Assembly: GCA_001724265.1 (NCBI GenBank)
Contig: MEDY01000209.1
Span: forward strand, 1 to 64,000
Reading direction: 5' to 3'
Source of the DNA: Rhizaria sp. SCN 62-66
Taxonomy: Eukaryota; Rhizaria, unplaced
DNA: 64,000 nucleotides
Below, in pieces: positions 21,201 through 32,738 of this stretch. How positions within the stretch are numbered: the first letter of the stretch is position 1; every line of letters starts with the position of its first letter. Made by a program: the position numbers and the translations under genes. The notes beneath the pieces were generated by a model that saw nothing but the letters and a program-made list of their open reading frames with translations, ran no database searches and was not told the DNA's origin.

Positions 21201-24200
21201 CGCTCGCCGGCAAGACGCGCATTCTCGTCACCAACCAGCTCCACTTCCTCTCGCGCTGCGATAACATCTGCGTCATGGGCCAGAGCTTCGACGACACCTT
21301 CGAGCCCGCCGCGGCCGCTAACGCTGCAGCGAGCGCCGCGGCCGCCGCCGGCAACGTCGCCGGCGCCGTCGCTCTTAGCCCCATGACCGCCGCCCCCGGC
21401 TCTGGCCCTGCTGCTGGCACGCCCCCGTCTGCGCCTCTGCTCGTCAACGCCGCCGCGGCCTCCCCCGGCTCCGGCGCCGGCCCCGGCCGTGGCCCCGCCT
21501 CCGGTCCCGGTGCTACTGCTGGGCCCGCTGACGGACTCCCCGGCGCGGGCCCGTCGGGCAACGTGACGGGCGCGCCGCAGCGCCGCATGATCGGCCACAT
21601 CGCGGAGCAGGGTACGTTTGCGGAGCTGCTGGCCAACGGCGCCGTGCTGCCGGGGCTGTTGCAGCAGTACTACTCGTCGCTGGAGCGCCAGGCCGCCGAG
21701 GAGGAGGCCGCGGCCGCAGAGAAGGCCGAGCTGTTCGCGCACCCAGCGGACCTGGCCAAGGCCGCCGCGGGCGGGGAGTCTGGGTTGCTCAAGGCCTCGG
21801 CCCCGGGGCCGCTGCCGGCGATTGTGCTCGAGACGCCCACGCACGTGCTGTCGCAGGAGGAGCGCGAAGAGCTCGCGCGCACCGTCGAGCGCCGCCGCTC
21901 CGCGTCCAACGCCGACATCGCCACGCCCCACGTCGACACCGGCGCTGGCGCAGACGCGACTCACGGACGCGCGTCCGCGCACGGACACGCGCTCGCCGTC
22001 AAGGACATGTCTCTGCTGACTAGCAACACCACCCTGGGTCACACACCGTCCGCGCCAGCGCCCGTCGTGTTGAGCGCGGGCGCGCGCCGCGAGCATGAGA
22101 GCATGCCGTCCCCGGACACGCAGGACAAGGAGGAGGCGCAGCACCAGGCTGAGGCCGCGCAGGCGGCGTCGATGAACAAGGTCGCCCGCATTGGCGGCGG
22201 GCTCCGCAAGGGCCAGCAGATCACCGACGAAGAGCTCAACACCGATAAGGTGTCGTGGGACGTGTATTTCTATCACTTCCGCACCATGGGTTCGGCGCCG
22301 ATGATCGTCGCGCTATTTGTGACGACGCTTCTGTCGCAGGCGGCGCAGGCGATCATGTCCATCTGGCTGTCGTGGTGGTCCGACGACACGTTCGGCGAGT
22401 CGATGCAGTGGTACCTCGACCTCTACCTCATCCTGCTCGCCTGCCTCGCCGTGCTCACACTGCTTCGCGGCTTCACGTTCGCCGTTGGAAACGTCAACGC
22501 CAGTAAGTACTACCACCACCGTCTGCTGCGCGTCGTGCTGCGCGCGCGCTCCGTGTTCTTCGACACCACGCCGGTCGGCCGCGTGCTGAACCGCTTCTCT
22601 AAGGACATCGACGCCGTCGACAGCATGATCCCGAGCATGCTGCAGCAGGTCCTCACCATGGCTTTCTCGCTCCTCGCCTCGGTCATCACCGTCTCGATCA
22701 TTATCCCGTACTTCACCATCGGCCTCGTGTTCATCATCGTCGTCTTTATCATCCTGCACCAGTACTACAGCGCCGCCGCGATCCAGTTGCAGCGCCTCGA
22801 AAGCAACACGCGCTCGCCGCTGTTCCAGCACTTCTCGGAGACGATCAAGGGCATGACGACGATCCGCGCGTTCCGCCGCATCGAGTCGTTCCAGCGCCAC
22901 AACTTCGCCCTCAGCAACATTAACACCAACATCCTCTATTGCACGCGTCAGATCTACCGCTGGGGTGGCCTCCGCATCGGACTTCTGCAGTCACTCATGT
23001 ACGTAACATTAAGCAACGTCGCCAATCACTCCTTCTTATGTTATTGCATGCATGCGTCGGTGTAATCTTCTTTTGTTGTATATCTCACACCTTTTTCTCG
23101 CCTCCCTATTCTTTCGCCTCAATTCAGGCTCCTCGTTGCCGTGCTCGTCATCGTGCTGACCCGTGGCGACCTCGCCACCGGTCTGGCCGGCTCCGCGCTG
23201 ACCTACATCCTCTCCATCGGCAACACGATGGGTTTCCTCGTCATGATGGCCATCGAGCTCTCGAGCAAGATGAACTCGATCGAGCGTCTCAAGTTCTACA
23301 TGTTCGGCATCGAGTCCGAGCCCTCGCTGAACCACGGCGTGGACGACCACGAGCCCGCCGAGGCTTGGCCGCAGCTCGGCGTGATTGAGTACAAGAACGT
23401 CTACATGCGCTACCGCCCCGAGCTGCCGCTCGTTCTCAACGGTCTCTCGTTCACCATCCAGGTACGCGGAACAACTCTCTGTGTGAACTAAGTTAATTAT
23501 CCCTCACTGCTCACAACATTTACTAATAACTATTTCATGGCATGTATACTCACACTCGTCTCATGTTTTTCTTGTTTTTTCCAACGCCTTCACAGGCTGG
23601 TATGAAGATCGGTGTCGTCGGCCGCACCGGCTCCGGCAAGTCGTCCCTGATGATGCTGCTGATGCGTCTTTACGAGATCGAGTCTGGCCAGATCCTGATC
23701 GATGGCGAGGAGATTTCCAAGCTCGCATTGCACCGCCTGCGCGGCTCCATCGGCATCGTGCCGCAGGAGTCGATCATGTTCTCCGGCACGCTGCGCGAGA
23801 ACGTGGACCCATTCGGACACTTCACCGACGACGAGATCTACGACGCCCTGGACCAGGTCGCGCTCAAGGACTTCGCGCTCGGCCTCGCGGGCCAGCTCGA
23901 CAGCAAGGTCAAGGAGTTCGGTACCAACTTCTCCGTCGGCCAGCGCCAGCTCATCTGCATGGCGCGCGTGCTGCTCAAGCGCCCGCGCATCCTGCTGCTG
24001 GACGAGGCCACGTCCTCGGTCGACTCGGAGACGGACTCGCTGCTCCAGCGCGCGCTGCAAAAGCGCTTCAACGACTGCACTGTGCTTACCATCGCGCACC
24101 GGCTCAACACGGTCATGACCTCGGACAAGATCATGGTGCTCGATCAGGGCACGCTGGCCGAGTTCGACTCGCCGCAGAACCTGCTCAAGGGCACCGGCCT

Positions 24201-24318
24201 GTGGGAGGGTGACGTCGAGGACCCCAACGCCAAGATCGGCATGTTCGCCGCCATGTACAAGGCGTACCTTGCCAACAATCAGGAGAACACCAACAAGGCC
24301 GCCACGAAGGCTCAGTAA
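18284..24318 (+). CDS. ABCC/MRP-type full ABC transporter
   Basis: Five exons, 18284-18763, 18924-19765, 19933-22998, 23128-23461 and 23596-24318, give 1,814 aa ending in TAA. All donors are GTACG. The order is TMD1-NBD1-TMD2-NBD2 with a soluble Pro/Ser-rich N-terminus and no TMD0. TMD1 shows IVNLMSVDSEKVG and ELLQGIRIVKFYAWE. NBD1 has Walker A GPVGCGKSS (about residue 720), LSGGQKQR and VVIFDDPLSAVD. TMD2 has FFDTTPVGRVLNRFSKDID. NBD2 has GRTGSGKSS (about residue 1583), the MRP-type signature FSVGQRQL and ILLLDEATSSVD. These proteins export conjugates and organic anions using ATP, at plasma or vacuolar membranes. An insert of about 100 residues (Ala/Gly/Pro) splits the end of NBD1 between NICVMG and HIAEQGTFAELL. 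The substrate cannot be read from sequence. Confidence 0.95.
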
Positions 24319-26768
24319 GCACACAACTCAGACTGGTGGGGCGCTTATGTGTGCCGGTGATGTTGTGATCGTTGCGAGTACTACCAACAGGAGCAAGCCG
24401 AGTGCAACGCAAATGGCTGTATTCTAATGCATAACCAGTGCGACTGCAACAGACGTTTGTGTATATGACTAATTGCGGGTGAAATGACAAACAAAGAAGA
24501 AAAAAGCAGCTTTTTCTTTTGTTGTCTTGAATCCGCTTGTCATGTTGATGTCTGTGTTTTTGCACTCACCCTTATTCTGCTGTTTAACTAACCCTATGAT
24601 ATCATATCCAGGGATTATAATTTGTTGATTCTGTTTTTTCGTTTTGTTTTTTGTTTTTTTCACGACGAAGTCATAATCTTAGCATGTCGCGTTTGTTGTG
24701 TGTTAGCACAACGCTCAGTGTTCGCTTATGTGCGACCTTGTAACGTTCGTCGATCGCTGTTGTCGTAGCTGCGAAAGTTCAGCCCCCTTGACATGCGTTT
24801 TGCCATTGCTGTTTTCAGCGTGCATGAAAACGCGCCACGTGCACAAGTAGTGTTTTGTTCTCTTTTTCGCTCATTCTGCCCTCCGCATTCACGTCGCACT
24901 CTCTGATCTGTTCGTGTGAAACCCACGGTCGCCAGCGTGTATCTCGTCGTCTTTGCATCACTGTGCTCTGCCAGTCTTCGCTCATACGGTCACGCATGCA
25001 TTTAGCCTTCCCTCTTTCCCATTGCCGGGAGAAGAGCATTGTGGCTTTGACTAGGACTATGACTGCGACTGTGAGTGACTGTGATACCAAAAAAAGTCCG
25101 CAATATGAAGCAAGCGAGTTTACGAGTTTAAGAGTTTACTCACTGCTCGACCGCTACCGTGTGTCTGCTCGTCATCCTTCCTTCATTCATGATGTGACAC
25201 GCCAACATGCCGCCAACATGCCATCGTCCGCCAAAATCTCTCATTCACTATTTCTTTTTTTTGTTTCTCGTGTTGTTTTGTTCTTTTTCTGTTATTGTCT
25301 CGGCTGTTTACCTGACCTAGCAAGCCCCCAGCGTGCAGCTCAGTGCTGCTCACGTGGGCTTGTTTTGCTTGCCACCGACCTCTTCATGTTTTTGACACCA
25401 TTGTTTTGCTCCGAATGGTGCTCCTTGATGTGTTTTTCTCTCACACGTGTTCTTCGCAGTTCGCGTGTGTGAGTGGAAGTGTTTTCTCCGACTCTACGTG
25501 AGGATAGTGTTGTTGTTGCTCTAAATGTTTTTCGTGTCGTTGTCTCAAGTTTTCTCTTTTACTTTTTGTTTTGCTGAGTTTTGTTGTCATTGCTCAATCG
25601 ACTGCCAGGAGGAAAGAGTGATTGTCTGGCGGAGGTGTCTTTGTGTCAAATTGACGAACGAGCGAAAAGCTGTCTGTTTGTGATTGATGGGAATGCATTG
25701 TTTTCTAGCAACTGGTTTCATCGTGTTAATTCACGGTGGCCTTTGCGCTTAAACTCTTGCCTTTTATGTTATTCGATATGGTGCCTTTTTCTGCACTATG
25801 TATCTTAACAACCCATACACTCGCACAGCAGTTTCACGCTGTATTGTCACAGCAAGTACAAACCTTCGTCTTTCTTGTCGAGCTTGCACGGCCACGAGTA
25901 TTCTCTTTGCGTGCTCGCAATAGTACCGCATTGTTTCTTATTATAATCATCATCTCCTTCTTTCTCCAGCTTCACAACCAGTAATATCGTCGCTGTCGTC
26001 GTTGTCGTCATCACTGTCCACAACTGTGTGTCTTTTGTGAGTATATATGCGTGCGTTTTGTGCTGTAACTTGTTGCGTATTATCTGTCTCTATCATCTTA
26101 AGTATGACCCGTGTAATATGCTTCAAATGTGTAACTCAAGCTCACACCATCTTCATTAAGACGCACACCTTCATCGTTACTTTTTGTTTTTTAATTTGCT
26201 CTTCATATAACCAATACAAAACATGGCCCATTCGTCCCGTACTTCTTCTATCGACTCTGCTTGCTCTCGGGAGTGTCGAGATGTTCCTTCACTAATGCTT
26301 AATCCGTACCTATCGAGTATCGAGTAAGACCAGACAGGAGTTGCGTTGGCTGTGACGAGGCTTAAGGAGTGAGTGTGTGAGCATGACGGGTAGTGTGATA
26401 TCGCAGTGTCGTAATGTAACGCAATGCTTGGCTAAATGGTGTGCCAGATTCTGCGAGGTGGAGGAGTAGAAGTTGGAGTTATAGCGAGTTGGGGAAGCAT
26501 GATAAATGCAGGGCGACAGAGTGTGCAGCCTGAGATAAGATATCTCTTAGTGCTTTGAGTGACAACCATATATTGCAAGTGTATTATTAGAGAATTATTG
26601 TCAAAATTGGTAAATCTATTTGGTGTTAATACCACATTATCGCTGACGGAAAAATCGTTGGGATATCGCGTCTTGTTCAAACCACGTGCTCACTCGGCCA
26701 TACCCGATCCTCTCCCTCCGCGTTATGCAGCGCGCTCCCGTTTCCTCGTCCCTTTATTCCGCCGCGCC
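24319..26768. other. Long gene-free region
   Basis: About 2.45 kb follows the ABCC stop, the longest gap in the window. It is T-rich on the plus strand with several T runs (about 24630-24660, 25252-25290). It has no frame with the GC-ending codon bias of real genes, and no tRNA-like or repeat structure. It could hold a 3' UTR, a promoter and possibly a non-coding transcript. Confidence 0.5.
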
Positions 26769-27231
26769 ATGAGCGTTCCCGTGGTTTCCCCCGCCCGCTT
26801 GTCGGAGCTCGCGCCCGCGACGGCCTTCTTGGTGGCGACCCCGCGCGTGCACGCCGTCCACGCTGTACTTCCTGTCGCCGCCCTCCTCGCGCTTCTCTTC
26901 AGCGCAGCCTCCACATCTGTCACCTCGTCCGCAGACTCCGCGGCGAGCGCTCTCGGCGGCGCCGCTGAGTCGGCCAGCTCGATCACTCTGTCCGCGATGG
27001 CGGGCACGGCCCATGCGGCGCTGTACGCAGGCGCGCGCGCGCTGGACAAAGCCGTCACCGAGGCTGCCACCGCCGCCGCGGCATCCTTCAACGCCGCTCA
27101 ACACGGCGACAGCCCCGCTCCCGCTGGCGGCAGTGGCCGCGACGGTGAGCAAATTGACGTGTGCTTTCTCTTGATTGCGGTCGCTTCTGTCATCATCGCG
27201 ATCCGCGTCCTCTGCTGCCCCGTCTCATACA

Positions 27232-27285
<54 letters not shown>

Positions 27286-28937
27286 GCAGCAGCGTCAGCT
27301 ATAACGGCAGCAACGGCGCTGGCGGCGCGTGCACGGCTGCCGGTGCCAGCGCGACCGCTGCTGCGAGCGCGCGGCGCAGGGACCCGTTTGGCGGCGCCGG
27401 CCCCTCTCTCGTCCGCCGCTGGGTCTATTACCTCTGCAGCAGAGACAATTCCTCGGATATCAACAACATCAACCTTAGCAGCTGCAGTGGCGGCAGGGGC
27501 GGCGCTCTGCGGCGCGTGCGCCGGTGGTGCGCGGTGCTGTCCCGGCTTGCGCCGGTGCCGCCCAACGTTGCGCTGGCGCCAGGCGTCTCCGCCTGTCCTG
27601 CCTCAGGCTCTGGTTCTGTGTGTGAGGATCTGGGCGTGACGCGCGTCGCTGTGCCGACGGGGTGGATTGTCGACTGTGCAAGCGGCCAAAGCAGCGCTTC
27701 TTGTTCCGCTGCTGCGAATCTTAGCATTGATAACGTTATTGACGCCAACAAGAGTGAAACTGCTGCTGCAAGTCGCAACACTCGTCTTGTCGATGCGACT
27801 GCGCCCTCTCTCAACGAAGCTGTTTCCCTCGCCGTCACCCTCGCAACCTCGCACTCCCAGGCGCAGGCGCAGGCCCAGCTGCAGCCTCAGCCTCAGCCGC
27901 AGACTTGCCCCCAACCCCGGTCGCGGCCCCCGCAGCCGCCGCTGGAGCTCACGCAGTGCCGGTCAGTGCTGCCGCTGCCCGTGCCTGCGCTCTCCGCAGT
28001 CAGCGTCGGCGGCGACCGGCTGCTCACGCGCGCGGAGGTCAGGGCCGCCGTGCGCGCCGTCGCCGCGCTCCACGTCCGCAAGCAGGGTGGGCCGCGCAGT
28101 CAGGCCGCCGCGAGCGAGGGAAGTCAGGCCGCCAGCGAGGTGGGGCAGGCGGCGGCGTACTGGGGGTGGGGATGGACGTTCTGCCCGCCGTGCGACGCAG
28201 CGACGCGCCAGGTGACCGTGACTGTGTCCGTGAGCAGCAGCAGCAACAGCAACAGCGGCAGCAGCAGCTGCAGCAACAGCAGTCATAGTCGGAGTGCGGA
28301 TGGGGCTGTGGCAGTATCAGTATGGCACCACTATCCTGTGTACCCCGAGGTCACGGTGGAGGATCACAGTCACCACAGCGACGACGACGGCGACGGCGAC
28401 GGAGACGGAGACGGCGACGGAGACGGAGACGGCGACGACCATGACGAGGGCAGTGGCAGCGACGGCGACGGCGACAGCGACCACACGGACCGCAAGCACA
28501 CGCGCGCCGACGACGGCCGCATCTGCACCGAGAAGGAGACGAAGCACTGCCGCCACAGTCATAGGAGCTCGACCGCCGCCAACAACAGCAGCAGCAGCAC
28601 AAGTGGCAGTGGCAGTGGCGGTGTTGACAGCGCAGTCGGAGGCTGTCTGTACGCGCGGGCCAAGCTACCCGTCGTGGTTGCGCCGGCGCGCTCGGCCGCA
28701 GAGGCCCGCGGGCTGGCGCTGTGGGCGGCCGCGCTGCGGGGCGTCCATGTCCTCGCCGTGCCAGTGCCCGTGCCTGTGTCCACCAGCGCTGCTGCCGCCG
28801 CAGCTTATGAGTCCGAGGCCGCTGGGGCTGCTGCTGAGACGCTGGAGGCTGTGGCGCGGTGGGCGCGAGCGCAGGAGTGGGCCGGCGCTGTTGTCCTTGT
28901 TGCTGCTGATGTCGGCGTCTCTGCTGGGGCTGAGTGA
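26769..28937 (+). CDS. Unknown two-TM protein with Ser, Asp-Gly and Ala low-complexity regions
   Basis: Single-exon frame of 722 aa from ATG 26769 to TGA. I do not recognise the family. Two hydrophobic segments are visible, residues about 31-50 (VLPVAALLALLFSAAS) and 129-150 (VCFLLIAVASVIIAIRVLCC). After the second comes a run of Ser encoded by an AGC microsatellite. The middle is Ser/Ala/Gln/Pro-rich. Residues near 540-560 form an Asp-Gly repeat, flanked by a His-rich patch (EDHSHHSDDD). The C-terminal 90 residues are better composed, with alternating strands and helices (KLPVVVAPARSAAEARGLAL, VHVLAVPVPVPV, VVLVAADVG). They may be the only folded domain. GC-ending codon use and the long frame support a real gene. 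An uncharacterised membrane protein is all that can be said. Confidence 0.6.
27236..27283 (+). repeat. (AGC)n microsatellite coding poly-Ser
   Basis: About 16 AGC triplets in a row inside the unknown two-TM gene encode a serine run just after the second hydrophobic segment. Confidence 0.9.
28379..28440 (+). repeat. GACGGC/GACGGA hexamer repeat coding Asp-Gly
   Basis: About ten imperfect hexamers encode alternating Asp and Gly in the unknown two-TM gene. Alternating Asp can bind Ca2+, but no EF-hand or RTX nonapeptide spacing is present. Confidence 0.85.
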
Positions 28938-29462
28938 GTGTGAGCAGGGCGATGTGTGCGATGCCACATTGGGAGTTGGGGCCATTATTTATATTGAAGG
29001 ATTACGCTCTATATGCGTCCTGATAAGATTCATACAACTTGAAGTTTGACACACCCGCCTTTGAAATGTCTCTATGCTCTTGCAATAACTCGAAGATGCA
29101 CAGGACAAGCTTGGAAAAGAATAAATGTGCGTCGTAGCAGTGACTGTGCGCAAGTGACTGTGGCCACAGCAACAACGCTGGGGCCGTTGCTGCTCGAGAA
29201 AAAACTGTGAGGGTGGTGACGGGGAAGTTGTTTGCCACTCACAACGGCGCTCGAAATGTAATATAAAAGAACTAAAATGTGATATAAGAGCGCAAATACT
29301 TTGTTCAAACCATTTGATGCGTCTCTACGATCATGATGAGCCGATCAAGCCTTGCAAAAATATTCTTTGGGGGGTCGCACTGCCTCCAACAAACCGACTC
29401 TCTCACGCACGTTTCCTGCCCCGCCATTTCGCTCTTCCTGTCTACTGTCCAGCGGTCATTAA
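28938..29462. other. Intergenic region before the CBS gene
   Basis: About 525 AT-rich bases between two rightward genes. The last 60 are pyrimidine-rich (TCTCTCACGC, TTTCGCTCTTCC). No gene is seen. Confidence 0.45.
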
Positions 29463-31833
29463 ATGAGCTCTTCCTCTAGAACCTCTGGTGACAAGCCCGC
29501 CTCCGGTGCGCCCGCCGCGAGCCCGCACACGAGCGGTGAGTTCGAGGTCCCGAAGCCGCAGACGCCATCCAAGCTTCTCAAGAGCCCTGTGCGGCGCTCA
29601 CCCTCGCGCTCCCCGCACGTGGGGCCCTCGCCCATGCGCGTCGCCAAGCGCAACCGCGATGACGGCATTGTGACGGACCTGCGCCTTGACGCCGCCACCG
29701 CGCTGTCGCTGACGGCGCTGCCCGACAGCGCAGACCGCGCCCTGCCCAAGCGCCCCTTCCGCCCCTCGTTCGCCCCCATCGAGTACAGGTACGCACTAAC
29801 ATCTACCAAGAATATTCCAACAATATCAGTTTAACTTGCTTTCTTTTCTTCACTCTGTTTTCTTTTGTCTAATTCCTTTATTGTCCTTTCCTTACAACTC
29901 CTCTCTATTTCACCCCCTCCTCGTCCACGCGCACCCTCCCCTATTCCGCTCTGTCTACCGTTCTCTCCGCAACATCGCTTCTCGCATGGCTCTCGCCCGC
30001 ATCCCACTCTTGCCCGCGCTCGCAGCGAGGAGCAGAACAAGATTCTGGAGACGATGTGGTCGACAGCGACGGTCTCGAGCTTCCTGACGACGCAAAAGGC
30101 CGTCGTGATCGACTCGCACGCCTCGCTCGTATCGGCCTTCAACACGCTCGCGCGCCACGGAATCATGTCCGCACCCGTGTGGGACGCGCCCAACAAGCGC
30201 ATCGTTGGCCTGCTCGACTACCGCGACCTGTGCGCGCTCGTCATTAAGGTCCTCACCTCGGTGGTCACGCCCTGCTCACCGCTCCCGCTCTCCGCCGCCA
30301 GCTCCGGCGCCGGCGCCAGCGGCACTGTGCTCGCGGTCACGGCGTCGGGCGTGTCCCCGCACTCGTCCGCCGCGGCCTCCCCGCTGCTGCGCCCCGCCAC
30401 CACCGTCTCCTCCTCCTCCTCCACCTCCAGCAACAACAGCAGCAACTCCGCCATCACGGCCGCGCGCCGCCTCTCGCGCGCCTCGACCCCGACCGTGGAC
30501 CACAAGGAGCCCGCCGCGGCGACCGGCGCCTCCCCCGCGCCCTCCGCCTCTGGTTCCTCGGGCTCCTCGGGCGCGTTTACCTTCCCCGCCCCGCTGCCGG
30601 CCAGCAGCACCGCCAGCGGCGGCGGCAGCGGCGCGAGCGGCAAGTTCACGCTCGCGAGCGTCCTGTCGTACGCGCCCGCGGGGCTCGTCGCCGACTTCTC
30701 GCACAGGGACAACTTCTACTCCGTGCCTGTACGTCAATCGTCCCAGGTCAAAACAGTGCCAACGTCGCCACTAAGATGAATTATATCACCAAATTACTGT
30801 GTAGCCTTTTCTGACCTCACGATCCGATCAACGTTTTTTTATCAATCAGATCTCCCATTGATCATCTCGCTCACAACAACTCCACATCACTTCTTCGCCT
30901 TTCTCTCTCTTTCTCTCTCTACCCCGCCCTGTCTGCCACGCCCTTTCTGCTCTGCTTGCGCAGCTCACGAGCACGTTCCTGCAGGCGATGCCGTACTTTT
31001 CGATGGGCCTGCACCGCGTGTGCGTGCTCACGGCCGACACGGCGCGCGAGTTCGTCGGCGTCGTCTCCCAGTCCGACGCGCTGCGCCACCTCCAGAAGCA
31101 CCTCGACCAGGTACGTCGCTGCAGCTGTCGAGAATGACGCAAATATATCTTAAATTCATAACTTAATCACGAAGTATCGCAATCAACTGAAAGTCTAACG
31201 CGAACGAAAACGTGCTGCGTATCTCAGGTTCTTTCATCTCAAGCCAATCTTTAACATCAATCTCTACACGTTCTTCTTTTTTTTGTTATCACGACTGCTA
31301 CGCAGGTCTCGTTCCTGGCCGACAAGACCCTTGCGGAGCTGGGCCTGATCCCCTCGGCGCCGCTTACGGCCCCGCAGGACGCCTCGGTGCTGGAGGCGCT
31401 TATCCTGATGCAAGACAACGCCGTATCCTCGCTCGCGCTGGTCGACGGCAAGGGCGCCCTTGTGGCGAACCTGTCCATGACGGACATCAAGCACGTCTTC
31501 GCGTCTGGCCAGCTCTCGCTGCTGCAGCACCCGTGCAAGGACCTGATCCGTGAGGTGCGCCGCCGCCGCGACGAGGAGTCGCACTACGAGACCAAGGTGC
31601 CGGTGTTCCACTGCTCGCCGCACACGACCCTGCGCAAGGTCGTCGGCTCCATGGTCGCCACACGTACGCACCGCATCTGGGTCACGGCCACGCCCTCGCT
31701 CGAGCCCTCGGCGCCGATCGCCGTCGTCACGCTCACGGACATCCTGCGCCTGCTTACTCCCGCCACCGCGGTCAAGCTGCCCGCCGCGGTGCCCAAGAGC
31801 GTCAAGCCCATCAGCTTTGTTCCCGCAGTCTAA
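29463..31833 (+). CDS. Four-CBS-domain protein, SNF4/AMPK-gamma-like
   Basis: Four exons, 29463-29788, 30026-30728, 30964-31110 and 31306-31833, give 567 aa ending in TAA. All donors are GTACG. The N-terminal 108 residues are basic and Ser/Pro-rich ([18 protein letters not shown]), probably disordered and phosphorylated. Four CBS motifs follow: AFNTLARHGIMSAPVWD with RIVGLLDYRDLCALV; MGLHRVCVLTAD with FVGVVSQSDALRHL; ASVLEALILMQDNAVSSLAL with LVANLSMTDIKHVF; TTLRKVVGSMVATRTHRIWV with IAVVTLTDILRLL. Each ends in the S/T-D pair that often contacts ribose. Two CBS pairs would form a Bateman module that senses adenine nucleotides, as in AMPK gamma/SNF4. A Ser/Gly-rich insert of about 140 residues splits CBS1 from the following segment. 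Whether it is the true AMPK gamma or another CBS protein is unresolved. Confidence 0.85.
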
Positions 31834-32738
31834 GTGCCTGCGCGCTGCAGTGATGGTGTCTCTAGGTGTTTATACTTCTTTGTTGTTGCTTAGTCTGGTG
31901 GGCAAACGACGCACAAATAACACGCGTCTTAATTCGTTTTCGTTTCCTTTTTCACATGAAATCATGTGTTTATTTTGAATTTTGATTTTATTTTTTGTCA
32001 ACAATCATTGCATCAGCCTTCATTCAGTCAATCAAGCAACGCGAGTCGGTATACTCCACGTATTACTTAGCTTATCAACCAGCCAACAGCCACTGCGTCA
32101 CGGTATCAGTCAGTGGCAGTGGCATGTTCTGTGGTATGATCTGTGCGTGCGTTGTGTTTGTTTTACATCGTCCTCTTGGTGTGTTACTATTTTTTGTGTT
32201 TTTTCTTCGTTACATCAGTTTATGTCTTACTATTTTACGTTTTTCGTTACGCATGTAGGTGTACGTATTGCCGTTTTCCCATTGATTCTGTCTGTATGTC
32301 GTCTTTTCTAACTCACACTAGACGGTATACATGTTTATACCAACAGCTTTTTGTCTTGATTGTGTTGCGAATTGACGTCTCTCTTCGATCTCTACTCCAT
32401 TGCCATTGTCTCTGTTACTGACCCAGCCATTGTCATGGTTACAAGAATAAAAAGATCACATTTTTGCTCCACACAAAATCTCACCAGGATAATTTGGGCT
32501 CAAAACCAAACAGTCCCGATCACAGCTCAAGAGACAACGCGATTAAACTATGCGAACAACAAACGTATATAATATCGATATGTGTATGCTGGACACACAA
32601 CGGATAGATCTCTGAATAACCTCTCATATCATAATATTTTAGCAATAACAACTCAAACCAACATCCGAAACCAAACAAAAACAGCAATAACCAATCAGCA
32701 ACAAACCCGAAAATAACACTTCAACTCAACCCCCTCGC
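31834..32738. other. Convergent intergenic region, CBS protein and VPS35L
   Basis: About 900 AT-rich bases between two converging stops. T-rich on the left and A-rich on the right, as expected for two 3' ends. No gene is seen. Confidence 0.5.

Noticed and set aside
21062-22276. 404-codon antisense frame opposite the ABCC gene
   Set aside because: It lies over NBD1 and the linker of a clear transporter. It is a composition artefact.
24855-25472. 205-codon plus-strand frame in the long gap
   Set aside because: It is rich in Ser, Phe, Leu and Cys from T-rich DNA, lacks GC-ending codons and matches no family.
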